47,480 nt of DNA, from contig JAFTYW010000028.1 of the NCBI GenBank assembly GCA_017461245.1, forward strand, positions 1 to 47,480, in the 5' to 3' direction. Source of the DNA: Oscillospiraceae bacterium (GTDB lineage Bacteria; Bacillota; Clostridia; Oscillospirales; Ruminococcaceae). Each line of letters starts with the position of its first letter. The first letter of the stretch is position 1. A program made the position numbers and the translations under genes. Of this stretch, positions 35,112 through 43,191 are shown in pieces. The notes under the pieces were generated by a model. The model saw only the letters and a program-made list of their open reading frames with translations. It was not told where the DNA came from and did no database searches.

Positions 35112-35921
35112 CTACTTCTTATAGTCTGAGGGGAGCTTGCCGATGTGCTTTTTGAAGGTCTTGCTGAAAAACGATAGATTGTCAAAACCGCAGAGAGTGG
35201 CGGTTTGAACAACAGAATTTCCGTCGGACAGGCACTCGATAGCCTTGATGCAGCGGTAGCTGTTTAAGTACTCCACAATGGTCTGCCCCGTAAGCCGCTT
35301 AAACTCCCTGCACAAAGCAAATTTGTCAAACAAAACCGCCTTGGCAATCTCGTCCAAGGTGATTTTTCGGCCGTAATTGTCGCGGATATAGCAAATCGCC
35401 GATTTCACGGTCTGATACTTTTTTGCGTTGGCTTCGGGCACCGCTTGATGCAGGGCGTGATGCTCGGCGAGCTCGATCAATATCCTTAGCACAAGCTCAT
35501 TTAGCTTTGCAACGCGGCAGGATGTCGCGTAGTTTAAATAGACTTCTGTCAGCTCGCCGAAAAGCCCCACAAGCTTGCCGCTTTTAATAAAAGGCTCAAA
35601 ATACAGGCGGCTGGGGTCCATCCCCACCTGCCTGCAGAAATCGGTGCTGACTATAAGGCAGCTATAGGTAAGACTTGTGTCGGTGCCGGTGTAGTGAATA
35701 ACGTTCGAGTTGACCACCACAATATCGTTTTTATTAAAGGGCAGCTTTTGGCCATCCAGAATCACGGTGCCGCTACCGTCTGTGCAAAGCTGGATCTCTA
35801 AGTTATCGTGCCAGTTGTTCTCGTTTCCGCAGTCAAAATAGCTCCTTTTTAAGTCCAGATTGAGCACAAAAGGCAATCCGTCGGTAAGCGGTTTGTATTC
35901 CTCGTGGCGTGTGCTTTGCAT
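35112..35921 (-). CDS. AraC-family transcriptional regulator
   Basis: 269 residues from ATG 35921, chosen because GAGGTG lies 8 nt upstream; an upstream in-frame ATG at 35963 lacks an SD. The N-terminal cupin-like sensor domain (about 1-150) includes ENNWHDNLEIQLCTDGSGTV and LPFNKNDIVVVNSNVIHY. Two C-terminal helix-turn-helix motifs follow: ITLDEIAKAVLFDKFALCREF and VVQTATLCGFDNLSFFSKTF with the closing KHIGKLPSDYKK. Regulators of this class respond to sugars and usually activate an adjacent operon. The divergent gene at 36044 is the natural candidate target. Confidence 0.92.
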   Translation of the reverse strand: MQSTRHEEYKPLTDGLPFVLNLDLKRSYFDCGNENNWHDNLEIQLCTDGSGTVILDGQKLPFNKNDIVVVNSNVIHYTGTDTSLTYSCLIVSTDFCRQVGMDPSRLYFEPFIKSGKLVGLFGELTEVYLNYATSCRVAKLNELVLRILIELAEHHALHQAVPEANAKKYQTVKSAICYIRDNYGRKITLDEIAKAVLFDKFALCREFKRLTGQTIVEYLNSYRCIKAIECLSDGNSVVQTATLCGFDNLSFFSKTFKKHIGKLPSDYKK

Positions 35922-35972
35922 TTTATTCACCTCAAAACGCAAGATAGTGTTAATTATATCCAATATAGAGCC

Positions 35973-36001
35973 TTGAATTTAAATTTATTTACCAATATAA
36001 T
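35973..36001 (+). promoter_or_regulatory. Promoter of the YgjV/propeller gene
   Basis: TTGAAT (35973-35978), a 17-nt spacer and TATAAT (35996-36001). A TATAAT on the opposite strand (35953-35958) may serve the AraC gene, but it has no convincing -35. Confidence 0.68.
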
Positions 36002-36043
36002 GATTATACAACAACATTCCAGAAATTTCAACAGGGAGATAGT

Positions 36044-37723
36044 ATGGTTATAATCTCACAGATCTTAGGCTTGGGCGCAATGCTTTCGCTCTTTCTCATC
36101 TACCAGCAGAAAAGCCGCAAAAAGATGCTTTTTGCAAAGCTTTCTGCCGACGTTTGCTGGGTGGCTCATTACCTATGCCTCGGCGGCATTGCGGGAATGA
36201 TCCCCAACGCAGTTGGCATATTCAGGGAGCTGATCTTCATAAACCGCAAGGACAAAAGGTGGGCGGCAAGCCGGCTCTGGCCGATCTTGTTCATTTTAAT
36301 AAACTGGGCACTCGGCGCACGCACCTTTCACTCGCTTTTTAACATACTGCCGATTGCGGCCTCGACCTTTGTTACCATTTCATTATGGATAGACAACCCG
36401 CGGCTTACAAAAATAATTTCCCTGCCTGTATCGCTTGCATTTATGACCTACAATTTTTACATAGGCTCGTATGTCGGCGTTATTAACGAGGCCATTGCAA
36501 TAATTTCAATTATATTATCATTTGCTAAAGAAAGGAAAGCTGATATGAAAAACAAAATCTTTTCAAGCGACTGCGCAGTCGCAAAAGAGCTTAAAATAAC
36601 CGAGGGCGCTCCCATTGCAGATGTTGCAAGAACAATTACCGCTGACGTTTCCGCCGAGGCGGTGCAGAAAGGCGACGCCTTTGCAAAAGAGATTGCAGAC
36701 CGCTTCGTTTCGGACTTTGAGAAGCCGGGCGACAAGATGGCACACGTTTCGACCTTTATTGTGATTGGCGACACAGTTTACATGACCTACTACGCCAACA
36801 CAAAGGAGCCGTCCGAGGACCCCAAAAATCAGACTGCACGCCTTGTCTACGCCCCTAAGGATGACATAGACAACAAGACCTTTATCGACCTGCAGACGAC
36901 GGGTGACATTGTCGGCGGCAAGGTCATTGATATGGTTTACGACACCATTCTGATGCAGAAGGACGACGACACCATCTATATAATGTGGACGGCGCGAACA
37001 GAGGAAAATTACTACCGCTTTTACTGCCCCTTTACCCTTTCTACCAAGACACTCGGCGAGGTCGGGGTTAACAGATTTAAGGTAGGCGACACCGTAAACG
37101 ACTTTTCGATAAGCGGAATAAAGAGCGCACTTGCCCAAAACGACATTCCCTGCAAGAAGATGTATTCCGACATCGGCATTATGCAGAAATTATCCAGCCG
37201 AGTTGAAAACGGCGAGAGATATTACTACTCTGGCACCTACAGCGGCGATTTTACCGCCGTGATCAAAAGCAAGGATCTTATCACCTGGGAGTATGTTTCT
37301 CAGCCCGACTTTATCAACGATTCCAAGTGGGAAAATGCCACCTATGTGCTTGGCGACAAGGTTTACTATTTTGTCCGCCAGCAAGACACCAACAAGCGCG
37401 GCTTTTTAACTGTATACAACCTGCTGACAAACAGCTGGGAAAAGGCGGTCGAGATCGAGGACTGCCAGTCGCGAGGAGATTTTATTCTTTACAACGGCGG
37501 GCTTTATCTTTTCCACGCCCCCATTGACAGAGAGCACATCGGCATTGTAAAAATCGACACCGAGGATATTGCAAAGAGCGAGGTGGTGCTTCAGGCGAAT
37601 ATGCAGTCAAGCTGTTTCTACCCCTTTGTGCAGTATTTTGACGCCGGCGAGCTTGCAATGTCCTACACCGTTGAAAGAAAGCACATAAGGCTCGCAAGCT
37701 TTGATTTGAGCAAATATCTGTAA
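36044..37723 (+). CDS. YgjV-like membrane domain fused to a beta-propeller-like domain
   Basis: 559 residues in one frame. Residues 1-165 are a polytopic YgjV-type domain: ISQILGLGAMLSLFLIYQQK, SADVCWVAHYLCLGGIAG, NAVGIFRELIFINR, LWPILFILINWALGARTFHS and further helices. Residues about 168-559 resemble the five-bladed propeller of sugar-active enzymes: FIVIGDTVYMTYYANTKEP, DTIYIMWTARTEENYYRFY, KLSSRVENGERYYYSGTYSG, WEYVSQPDF, NATYVLGDKVYYFVRQQDT. An internal ATG at 36545 with AGGAAA 8 nt upstream could start the propeller part alone. No signal peptide precedes the propeller. The AraC neighbour suggests a role in sugar sensing or use; the activity is unknown. Confidence 0.82.
   Translation: MVIISQILGLGAMLSLFLIYQQKSRKKMLFAKLSADVCWVAHYLCLGGIAGMIPNAVGIFRELIFINRKDKRWAASRLWPILFILINWALGARTFHSLFNILPIAASTFVTISLWIDNPRLTKIISLPVSLAFMTYNFYIGSYVGVINEAIAIISIILSFAKERKADMKNKIFSSDCAVAKELKITEGAPIADVARTITADVSAEAVQKGDAFAKEIADRFVSDFEKPGDKMAHVSTFIVIGDTVYMTYYANTKEPSEDPKNQTARLVYAPKDDIDNKTFIDLQTTGDIVGGKVIDMVYDTILMQKDDDTIYIMWTARTEENYYRFYCPFTLSTKTLGEVGVNRFKVGDTVNDFSISGIKSALAQNDIPCKKMYSDIGIMQKLSSRVENGERYYYSGTYSGDFTAVIKSKDLITWEYVSQPDFINDSKWENATYVLGDKVYYFVRQQDTNKRGFLTVYNLLTNSWEKAVEIEDCQSRGDFILYNGGLYLFHAPIDREHIGIVKIDTEDIAKSEVVLQANMQSSCFYPFVQYFDAGELAMSYTVERKHIRLASFDLSKYL
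36533..36547 (+). promoter_or_regulatory. Internal ribosome-binding site and start inside the fusion gene
   Basis: AGGAAA is followed after 8 nt by ATG at 36545-36547, exactly between the membrane and propeller domains. It suggests either two formerly separate genes joined in frame or production of a second 392-residue product. Confidence 0.5.
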
Positions 37724-37750
37724 GCCACGATCTGATTTAAACCACAACTT

Positions 37751-37785
37751 AAAACTCCGATGCCGAGGGGCATCGGAGTTTTTTT
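37751..37785 (+). terminator. Terminator
   Basis: AACTCCGATGCC (37753-37764) pairs with GGCATCGGAGTT (37769-37780) around GAGG, followed by seven T in total. Confidence 0.9.
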
Positions 37786-37804
37786 GCAGAGCTTTAGCGT
37801 TAAT

Positions 37805-37993
37805 TTGTAGGGGCGTGTTGCCGAAGCGCTCGCAGAGCGAGATGAAGCGAGGCATAAACGGGTGCAGCGGTCGAAAATTTGAGCAAAAAGCGAAAAATTT
37901 TCGGGCACCGCAAACGGACAGGCGTCAGACGAACGATCCGTGATCATTTTCGGCAGGCACCCTATGGGCCGTCGAGGGCGCCGGCCCATACAA
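37805..37993. repeat. Composite REP-like element i with long central module
   Basis: It opens TTGTAGGGGCG and closes with GGCCCATACAA (GTAT instead of GTAG on the other strand). The left 115 bp repeat the central module of elements c and h. Bases 37921-37935 (GGCGTCAGACGAACG) are identical to 45005-45019 inside the RAYT remnant. The right end pairs GGGCCG with CGGCCC. No coding sequence is supported between 37786 and the tdk promoter. Confidence 0.8.
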
Positions 37994-38052
37994 TGTATAA
38001 CAGGAGCAAAACAAAGTCATAAAAGCGCAGGATTTTTTATATGCGGCTTGCC

Positions 38053-38081
38053 TTGCCTTTTTTATGTTTTGGCGGTATAAT
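38053..38081 (+). promoter_or_regulatory. tdk operon promoter
   Basis: TTGCCT (38053-38058), a 17-nt spacer and TATAAT (38076-38081), 52 bp ahead of the start codon. Confidence 0.65.
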
Positions 38082-38133
38082 GAAAACAGGAACAAATTGA
38101 ATTTATAAATTTGCGGAAACGGGGTTAAAAAAT

Positions 38134-38745
38134 ATGTCCAAATTATATTTTAAGTACGGCGCGATGGCGTCGTCCAAAACAGCAAATGCCCTTATGACTC
38201 GCTTTAACTATGAAGAAAAAGGCAACCGCGTCTGGCTAATAAAGCCCGACCTTGATAACAGAGATGATTACGTAGACGAGAACGGCGTTAAGGTTACGGT
38301 TGTAAAATCACGAATCGGTCTATCAGCCGTTGCCGACGTTGTGGCTCGTGATGAGAACATCCTTGAGCGCTTTAACCGCATCAGAGAGTCGGCGCCCATC
38401 GGCGCTATAATCTGCGACGAGTGCCAGTTTTTAACCGCGGCGCAGGTCGACCAGATGAAATACATTGCAGAGTTTTTGGACACCCCCGTCCTCTGCTTTG
38501 GGCTGCGCTCAGACTTTCAGACCAAGCTCTTTGAGGGCTCGATGCGACTTTTTGAGATTGCCGACAGCATTACCGAGATTAAATCGGTCTGCAAGTGCGG
38601 CAAAAAGGCAATCGTCAACGCCCGAATTGACGGCGAAGGCAAGATAATCGTCGAGGGCGCCCAGATAGAGATCGGCGGCAACGACAAGTACGAAAGTATG
38701 TGCTGGGGCTGCTGGCAGCAGCGCATTAAGGAGCAGTCAAAATGA
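38134..38745 (+). CDS. tdk: Thymidine kinase
   Basis: A 203-residue type II thymidine kinase that phosphorylates thymidine (deoxynucleoside salvage). The P-loop reads YGAMASSKTANALM, with Ser where Gly is usual (GxMxSGKT becomes GAMASSKT). ICDECQFL holds the DE box with the catalytic Glu. A structural zinc site is formed by CKCGKKA and CWGCWQQR. It is coupled to the deaminase gene by a 4-bp ATGA overlap. The P-loop change is conservative, and I expect an active enzyme. Confidence 0.94.
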   Translation: MSKLYFKYGAMASSKTANALMTRFNYEEKGNRVWLIKPDLDNRDDYVDENGVKVTVVKSRIGLSAVADVVARDENILERFNRIRESAPIGAIICDECQFLTAAQVDQMKYIAEFLDTPVLCFGLRSDFQTKLFEGSMRLFEIADSITEIKSVCKCGKKAIVNARIDGEGKIIVEGAQIEIGGNDKYESMCWGCWQQRIKEQSK

Positions 38746-39152
38746 CCTTTTTTGAAATAACACAAGAGGACAGGGAGCTTATAAAAATCGCCCTTGACTG
38801 CCTTGAGAAGAACTTTGACGACGGGGTTTACAATCACACCGTCGGCGCGGCTCTGCGCACCAAGGGCGGCAAGGTCTACAGCGGCGTAAATTGCGACGGC
38901 ATACACGGCTCCTGCGCCGAATACATCGTTATGGGAGCGGCAATTTCGGCAGGCGAGCGGGAATTTGACACCATCGTTGCCGTTCACGAAAAGGCGCCTA
39001 ACGGCCTTGTGGCGCCCTGTGGCAACTGCCGCCAGATGCTTTTAGAGTACTGCCCCGACATAAAGGTCATCTTAAACGACGACAGCGACAATATGATAAA
39101 GGTAGGCATAAAAGACCTGCTCCCGTTTGCTTGGAAGAGGGTAGTTGTGTAG
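38742..39152 (+). CDS. cdd: Cytidine deaminase family protein
   Basis: A 136-residue zinc-dependent deaminase. The catalytic motif is GSCAEYIVMGAA (C-A-E, with Cys as ligand and Glu as proton shuttle), with the second part APCGNCRQMLLEY (PCxxC). The length suits the small homotetrameric class. Substrates would be cytidine/deoxycytidine, giving uridine products that udk, udp and tdk can use. Blasticidin-S-type deaminases share the motifs, so the substrate is not certain. Translationally coupled to tdk. Confidence 0.88.
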   Translation: MTFFEITQEDRELIKIALDCLEKNFDDGVYNHTVGAALRTKGGKVYSGVNCDGIHGSCAEYIVMGAAISAGEREFDTIVAVHEKAPNGLVAPCGNCRQMLLEYCPDIKVILNDDSDNMIKVGIKDLLPFAWKRVVV

Positions 39153-39168
39153 TAACAGAGGTGGTAAA

Positions 39169-39921
39169 ATGTCCTGCAAATACATAAGTGAGATTATTTT
39201 TGACAACGGCTTAGACAAGCGCTCATATCTGTGTGATCTGCCCGTTGTAAAATACTTATTGGAAAAAGGCAGGCTCAGTCTTTCCTCAAGCGTTACCTTT
39301 TTTGTAGGCGAGAACGGAACAGGAAAATCAACCCTGCTTGAAGCGATTGCGGTGGCCTACGGCTTTAACGCCGAGGGCGGAACAAAGAACTTTAATTTTT
39401 CAACCAACAAAACACATTCGGAATTGTGGGAACATTTAACCTTGATTAAAAGAGATTACGCCAAAGACGGCTTTTTCCTGCGTTCCGAAAGTCTTTACAA
39501 CGTTGCAACCAACATTGAGGAACTTGACAAAATTTCTGCCGCTTCTCCCTCAATCTCAGACAGCTACGGCGGCATTTCCCTGCACGACCAGTCGCACGGC
39601 GAAAGTTTTTTGTCTATTGTGCAAAATCGGTTTGGCGGCAGAGGCATTTATATTCTCGACGAGCCTGAAGCAGCGCTTTCGCCTATGCGACTGCTCACCC
39701 TGATGGCAGAAATCGACTCGCTTGTAAAAAAGGACTCTCAATTTATTATCGCAACCCACTCCCCCATTCTGATGACATTTCCCGATGCTGAAATTCTTGA
39801 ATTTTCGCAGAACGGAATTAAAAGTGTAAGCTACAAGGACACCGAGCATTATCAGATAACGCGACGGTTTTTGGAAAACCCAGAAAAAATGTTGCGATAT
39901 TTGTTAGAAGAATACAGCTAA
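39169..39921 (+). CDS. AAA/ABC-type ATPase of unknown role (COG3910-like)
   Basis: 250 residues from ATG 39169, chosen for the GAGGTGG just upstream. Walker A is FFVGENGTGKSTLLEAIAV, the signature-like motif is HDQSHGESFLSIV, Walker B is GIYILDEPEAALS, and the switch His lies in IIATHSPILMTFP. The protein is soluble with no transmembrane helices or partner permease, which sets it apart from ABC transporters. Such stand-alone predicted ATPases are common in bacteria, and I know no assigned function. It ends the tdk-cdd unit, 16 bp downstream, so cotranscription is likely. Confidence 0.82.
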   Translation: MSCKYISEIIFDNGLDKRSYLCDLPVVKYLLEKGRLSLSSSVTFFVGENGTGKSTLLEAIAVAYGFNAEGGTKNFNFSTNKTHSELWEHLTLIKRDYAKDGFFLRSESLYNVATNIEELDKISAASPSISDSYGGISLHDQSHGESFLSIVQNRFGGRGIYILDEPEAALSPMRLLTLMAEIDSLVKKDSQFIIATHSPILMTFPDAEILEFSQNGIKSVSYKDTEHYQITRRFLENPEKMLRYLLEEYS

Positions 39922-39925
39922 TTAC

Positions 39926-39960
39926 AAAAAAGGAGCGTACCCTATGGTGCGCTCCTTTTT
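39926..39960 (+). terminator. Terminator of the tdk unit
   Basis: AGGAGCGTACC pairs with GGTGCGCTCCT (one G-T wobble) around CTAT, with flanking A and T tracts. Confidence 0.85.
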
Positions 39961-40006
39961 ATGATCAATATTAAAACTATGGCGGCGGGTTGCCGCTTTT
40001 TAACTG

Positions 40007-40035
40007 TTGACTGGGGAGCGAAAAAAGGGTATAAT
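40007..40035 (+). promoter_or_regulatory. deoC operon promoter
   Basis: TTGACT (40007-40012), a 17-nt spacer and TATAAT (40030-40035), 37 bp ahead of the deoC start. A G-rich spacer separates the boxes. No operator palindrome is obvious. Confidence 0.75.
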
Positions 40036-40072
40036 TTAATTAAGTATAAATTCTTATATGCGAGGTAAGATT

Positions 40073-40762
40073 ATGGACATTAAAAAGATACTTTCATACG
40101 TTGACCACACCCTGCTTTCCCAGAGTGCGACCTGGGATGAGATACGCGCAGTTTTAGATGACGGAATAAAATATTCCTGCGCCTCCTGCTGCATCCCCGC
40201 AGGATACGTAAAAGAGGCAAAGGACTACGTTGGCGATAAGCTTGCTATCTGCACAGTTATCGGCTTTCCCAACGGATACAGCACTACCGCTACAAAGTGC
40301 TTTGAGACCGCTGACGCTGTTAAAAACGGCGCCGACGAAATTGATATGGTTATCAACATCGGCTGGCTCAAGGACAAGAGATACGACCTGCTTTTAAATG
40401 AGATAAAAGCAATCAAAGAGGCCTGCAACGGCAAAATCCTCAAGGTTATCATCGAAACCTGCCTCTTAACAGACGAGGAAAAGGTTAAGATGTGCGAAAT
40501 CGTGTCTAATTCGGGCGCAGACTTTATCAAGACCTCGACGGGCTTTTCTACCGCAGGAGCAACCAGACACGACGTTGAAATTTTCAGGGATAACGTTGCC
40601 GACCACCTTAAAATTAAGGCAGCTGGCGGAATTTCCTCGCTTGAGGACGCTGAGGACTTTATCGCGCTTGGCGCAACAAGGCTTGGCACCAGCAGAATCG
40701 TAAAAATAGTAAAAGCTATGGAGAAAGGTGAAGAAAATGACAAACAAGACACCTCATATTGA
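40073..40762 (+). CDS. deoC: Deoxyribose-phosphate aldolase
   Basis: The 229-residue class I aldolase splits 2-deoxyribose-5-phosphate into acetaldehyde and glyceraldehyde-3-phosphate. Conserved: [55 protein letters not shown] (Lys region), [18 protein letters not shown] with the Schiff-base Lys, and [12 protein letters not shown]. The start is ATG 40073 with GCGAGG upstream. Its last codons overlap the next gene by 26 bp. It is the catabolic end point of the deoxynucleoside pathway encoded downstream. Confidence 0.96.
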   Translation: MDIKKILSYVDHTLLSQSATWDEIRAVLDDGIKYSCASCCIPAGYVKEAKDYVGDKLAICTVIGFPNGYSTTATKCFETADAVKNGADEIDMVINIGWLKDKRYDLLLNEIKAIKEACNGKILKVIIETCLLTDEEKVKMCEIVSNSGADFIKTSTGFSTAGATRHDVEIFRDNVADHLKIKAAGGISSLEDAEDFIALGATRLGTSRIVKIVKAMEKGEENDKQDTSY

Positions 40763-41486
40763 TTTAAAAAATGACCTCGGTTTCGGCAAAACGATCTTAA
40801 TGCCCGGCGACCCTTTAAGAGCAAAATACATCGCTGACAACTTTTTAACCGACGCGGTTTTGGTAAACGGCGTTCGCGGCGTTAACGGCTACACAGGCTA
40901 CTACAAGGGCGTTAAGGTTTCGGTTATGGCGAGCGGAATGGGTATGCCCTCGATCGGCATCTATTCCTACGAGCTTTACAAATATTTCGGCGTTCAGAAC
41001 ATTATCAGAGTCGGCTCTGCGGGAGCTATCAACGAAAAGGTAAAGGTACGTGACATCGTTGTCGGAATGGGCGCCTGCACAAACTCCAACTTCCCCAACC
41101 AGTACGGCATGAACGGAACAGTTGCCCCCATTTGCGACTTCTCGATGCTCGACACCGCAAACAAGGTTGCCACCAAAAATGGTCTTAACGTTCACATCGG
41201 AAACCTCTATTCCTCCGACACCTTCTATGACGACAGCACCCCCTCGTCGGCTTGGGGCAAGGTGGGTTGTCTTGCAGTTGAAATGGAGGCGGCAGCGCTT
41301 TACTGCACCGCTATGCGCCTTGGTATGCGTGCACTTGCAATCTGCACAATTTCCGACATTCTTTACCCGCCATTTACTGCGCTTGACGCCAACGAGCGCC
41401 AAGTAAGCTTTACTCAGATGATGGAGCTTGCCCTCGACTGCGCTGTAGAATACGAAAATCTGCCCCACCTTGAGCCCAAGGAATAA
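40737..41486 (+). CDS. deoD: Purine-nucleoside phosphorylase, DeoD type
   Basis: The 249-residue trimer/hexamer-type phosphorylase splits purine (deoxy)nucleosides to base and (deoxy)ribose-1-phosphate. [20 protein letters not shown] with [10 protein letters not shown] opens the family. [27 protein letters not shown] and [13 protein letters not shown] follow, the last with the ribose-binding EME. DILYP holds the catalytic Asp usual in DeoD, in CTISDILY. The start is ATG 40737, with AAAGGTG upstream, preferred to a GTG at 40728. Confidence 0.96.
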   Translation: MTNKTPHIDLKNDLGFGKTILMPGDPLRAKYIADNFLTDAVLVNGVRGVNGYTGYYKGVKVSVMASGMGMPSIGIYSYELYKYFGVQNIIRVGSAGAINEKVKVRDIVVGMGACTNSNFPNQYGMNGTVAPICDFSMLDTANKVATKNGLNVHIGNLYSSDTFYDDSTPSSAWGKVGCLAVEMEAAALYCTAMRLGMRALAICTISDILYPPFTALDANERQVSFTQMMELALDCAVEYENLPHLEPKE

Positions 41487-41498
41487 GGAGGCCTATTT

Positions 41499-42227
41499 AT
41501 GCAGTACCACATTCATTTAACCGAGGAGCAGGGCGCAAGGTACGCCATAATCCCCGGCGACCCCGGCAGAGTTCCTAAAATTGCGGCCTATCTTGACGAC
41601 GCAAAGCAGGTTGGCCAAAACCGTGAGTACAACTCCTATTTAGGCTATCTTGACGGCGAAAAGGTGCTTGTTGTTTCGACCGGAATCGGCGGCCCCTCCT
41701 GCGCTATATGCGTTGAGGAACTTGCCAAAATTGGTGTCGACACCTTTATCAGAGTGGGAACCTGCGGCGGTATGCAGCCAGAAGTTGAGCCGGGCGACGT
41801 TATTATCGGCTCGGGCGCCATCCGTCAAGACGGAACCAGCCGCGAGTATCTGCCCATCGAGTTCCCCGCCGTTGCTGATTTTAAGGTAACGCAGGCGCTC
41901 TACAATGCCGCAGAGAAGCTTGGCTACAGAAACCACGTTGGCGTTGTTCAAGCAAAGGACAGCTTTTACGGACAGCACTCGCCCGAAAGCATGCCCATCG
42001 CCCCCGAGCTTTTATACAAATGGGAGGCTTGGAAGCGCGGCGGTTGCCTCGCATCCGAGATGGAGGGTGCGGCTCGGCGCTTGCGAACAGGTGCAGTCTT
42101 TCACTGCGTCTGGAACCAAGAGGTTGCCAAGAGCGGTATGCCCAAAGAGCGAAAAGAGGACACCTCCTGTGCCATAAAGACGGCTATCGAGGCGATTCGC
42201 CTGCTGATAGCCGAGGACAAGAAATAG
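41499..42227 (+). CDS. udp: Uridine phosphorylase-like nucleoside phosphorylase with internal deletion
   Basis: 242 residues. YAIIPGDPGRVPKIAAYLDD, STGIGGPSCAICVEELA, FIRVGTCGGMQ and HVGVVQAKDSFYGQ are Udp signatures, and VWNQE lies near the C-terminus. After the ribose-binding CLASEMEGAA the protein goes straight to RRLRTGAVF, where relatives have seven to nine further residues of a buried helix. This looks like an in-frame loss of about 21-24 nt near 42075. Activity may be reduced or lost. It follows deoD by 12 bp and precedes the DHH gene by 10 bp. Confidence 0.88.
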   Translation: MQYHIHLTEEQGARYAIIPGDPGRVPKIAAYLDDAKQVGQNREYNSYLGYLDGEKVLVVSTGIGGPSCAICVEELAKIGVDTFIRVGTCGGMQPEVEPGDVIIGSGAIRQDGTSREYLPIEFPAVADFKVTQALYNAAEKLGYRNHVGVVQAKDSFYGQHSPESMPIAPELLYKWEAWKRGGCLASEMEGAARRLRTGAVFHCVWNQEVAKSGMPKERKEDTSCAIKTAIEAIRLLIAEDKK

Positions 42228-42237
42228 AGGAAAAATT

Positions 42238-43191
42238 ATGTTTGAAGCAGTATTAGACTGTATAAAAAAATACGATACGATAATCATCCACCGACACAGC
42301 CGCCCCGACGGCGACGCTATGGGAAGTCAGTTGGGGCTTAAAAACCTTATCCTCGACAATTTCGAGGGCAAAAAGGTTTTTGTCGTTGGCGACAAATCAA
42401 AATATCTTGAATTTATGAAGGATAGCGAGATGGACGAGATCGGCGACGAGGTCTATAAGAACGCTCTCGCCATACTGCTTGACTCGGCGACCCCTGCCCT
42501 TATCTGCGACGAGCGTTACAAGCTGGCTGAGAAAACCGCAAGGATCGACCACCACATCTACTGCGAGACCTTTACCGACGTTGAGGTTGTTGATACAAGC
42601 TTTGAGAGCTGCGCCGCTATGGTTGCCGCACTCGCACTTGAGGGCGGCCTTAAAATCGGCTCGCTTGCCGCAACCTCACTCTTTACGGGAATGGTTACCG
42701 ACTCGGGCCGTTTTCGCTACGACAGCACCACGGCGCAGACCTTTCGCATAGCGGCAGCGCTCATGGAGTCGGAAATTGACACAAACGAGCTTTACAGAAA
42801 CCTTTATGCAGACGACATTGAGTCAAAAAAGCTAAAGGCGCAGTACACCCTTAAAATTAACTTTACCAAAAACCGCGTGGCCTACATTTACACCACCCAC
42901 GAGGAGCTTGAAAAAAGCGGTGCCGACATTTTCTCGATATCTCGTGGAATGGTTGGCACAATGGCAGACCTTAAGGGCGTTGACATCTGGGTCAACTTTA
43001 CCGAGAGCGACGAGGGCGTTTTGTGCGAGCTGCGCTCAAGCCGCTTTAACATTAACCCCATCGCCGTAAAATACGGCGGCGGCGGGCATCAGAAAGCGAG
43101 CGGAGCCTGTGTAAAAACTCGCGACGAGGCTATGGCAATGCTCGCGGATTTAGATGCGATGCAAGGAGAGGCAAATGAACAGAACAGTTAA
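42238..43191 (+). CDS. DHH/DHHA1 phosphoesterase (NrnA-like), first paralogue
   Basis: The 317-residue protein resembles NrnA-type nanoRNase/pAp phosphatase. Motif I is HRHSRPDGDAMGS, motif II LLDSATPA, motif III RIDHH and motif IV VTDSGRFRY, all metal-binding positions intact. The DHHA1 domain ends with KYGGGGHQKASGA. It would hydrolyse short oligonucleotides or 3'-phosphoadenosine phosphate to mononucleotides. In this operon that would feed SurE and the phosphorylases. The following gene is a diverged paralogue. Confidence 0.9.
   Translation: MFEAVLDCIKKYDTIIIHRHSRPDGDAMGSQLGLKNLILDNFEGKKVFVVGDKSKYLEFMKDSEMDEIGDEVYKNALAILLDSATPALICDERYKLAEKTARIDHHIYCETFTDVEVVDTSFESCAAMVAALALEGGLKIGSLAATSLFTGMVTDSGRFRYDSTTAQTFRIAAALMESEIDTNELYRNLYADDIESKKLKAQYTLKINFTKNRVAYIYTTHEELEKSGADIFSISRGMVGTMADLKGVDIWVNFTESDEGVLCELRSSRFNINPIAVKYGGGGHQKASGACVKTRDEAMAMLADLDAMQGEANEQNS

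Noticed and set aside
40845-41468. A 207-codon minus-strand frame opposite deoD
   Set aside because: It is fully antisense to a well-conserved enzyme gene and has no recognisable motifs or SD.
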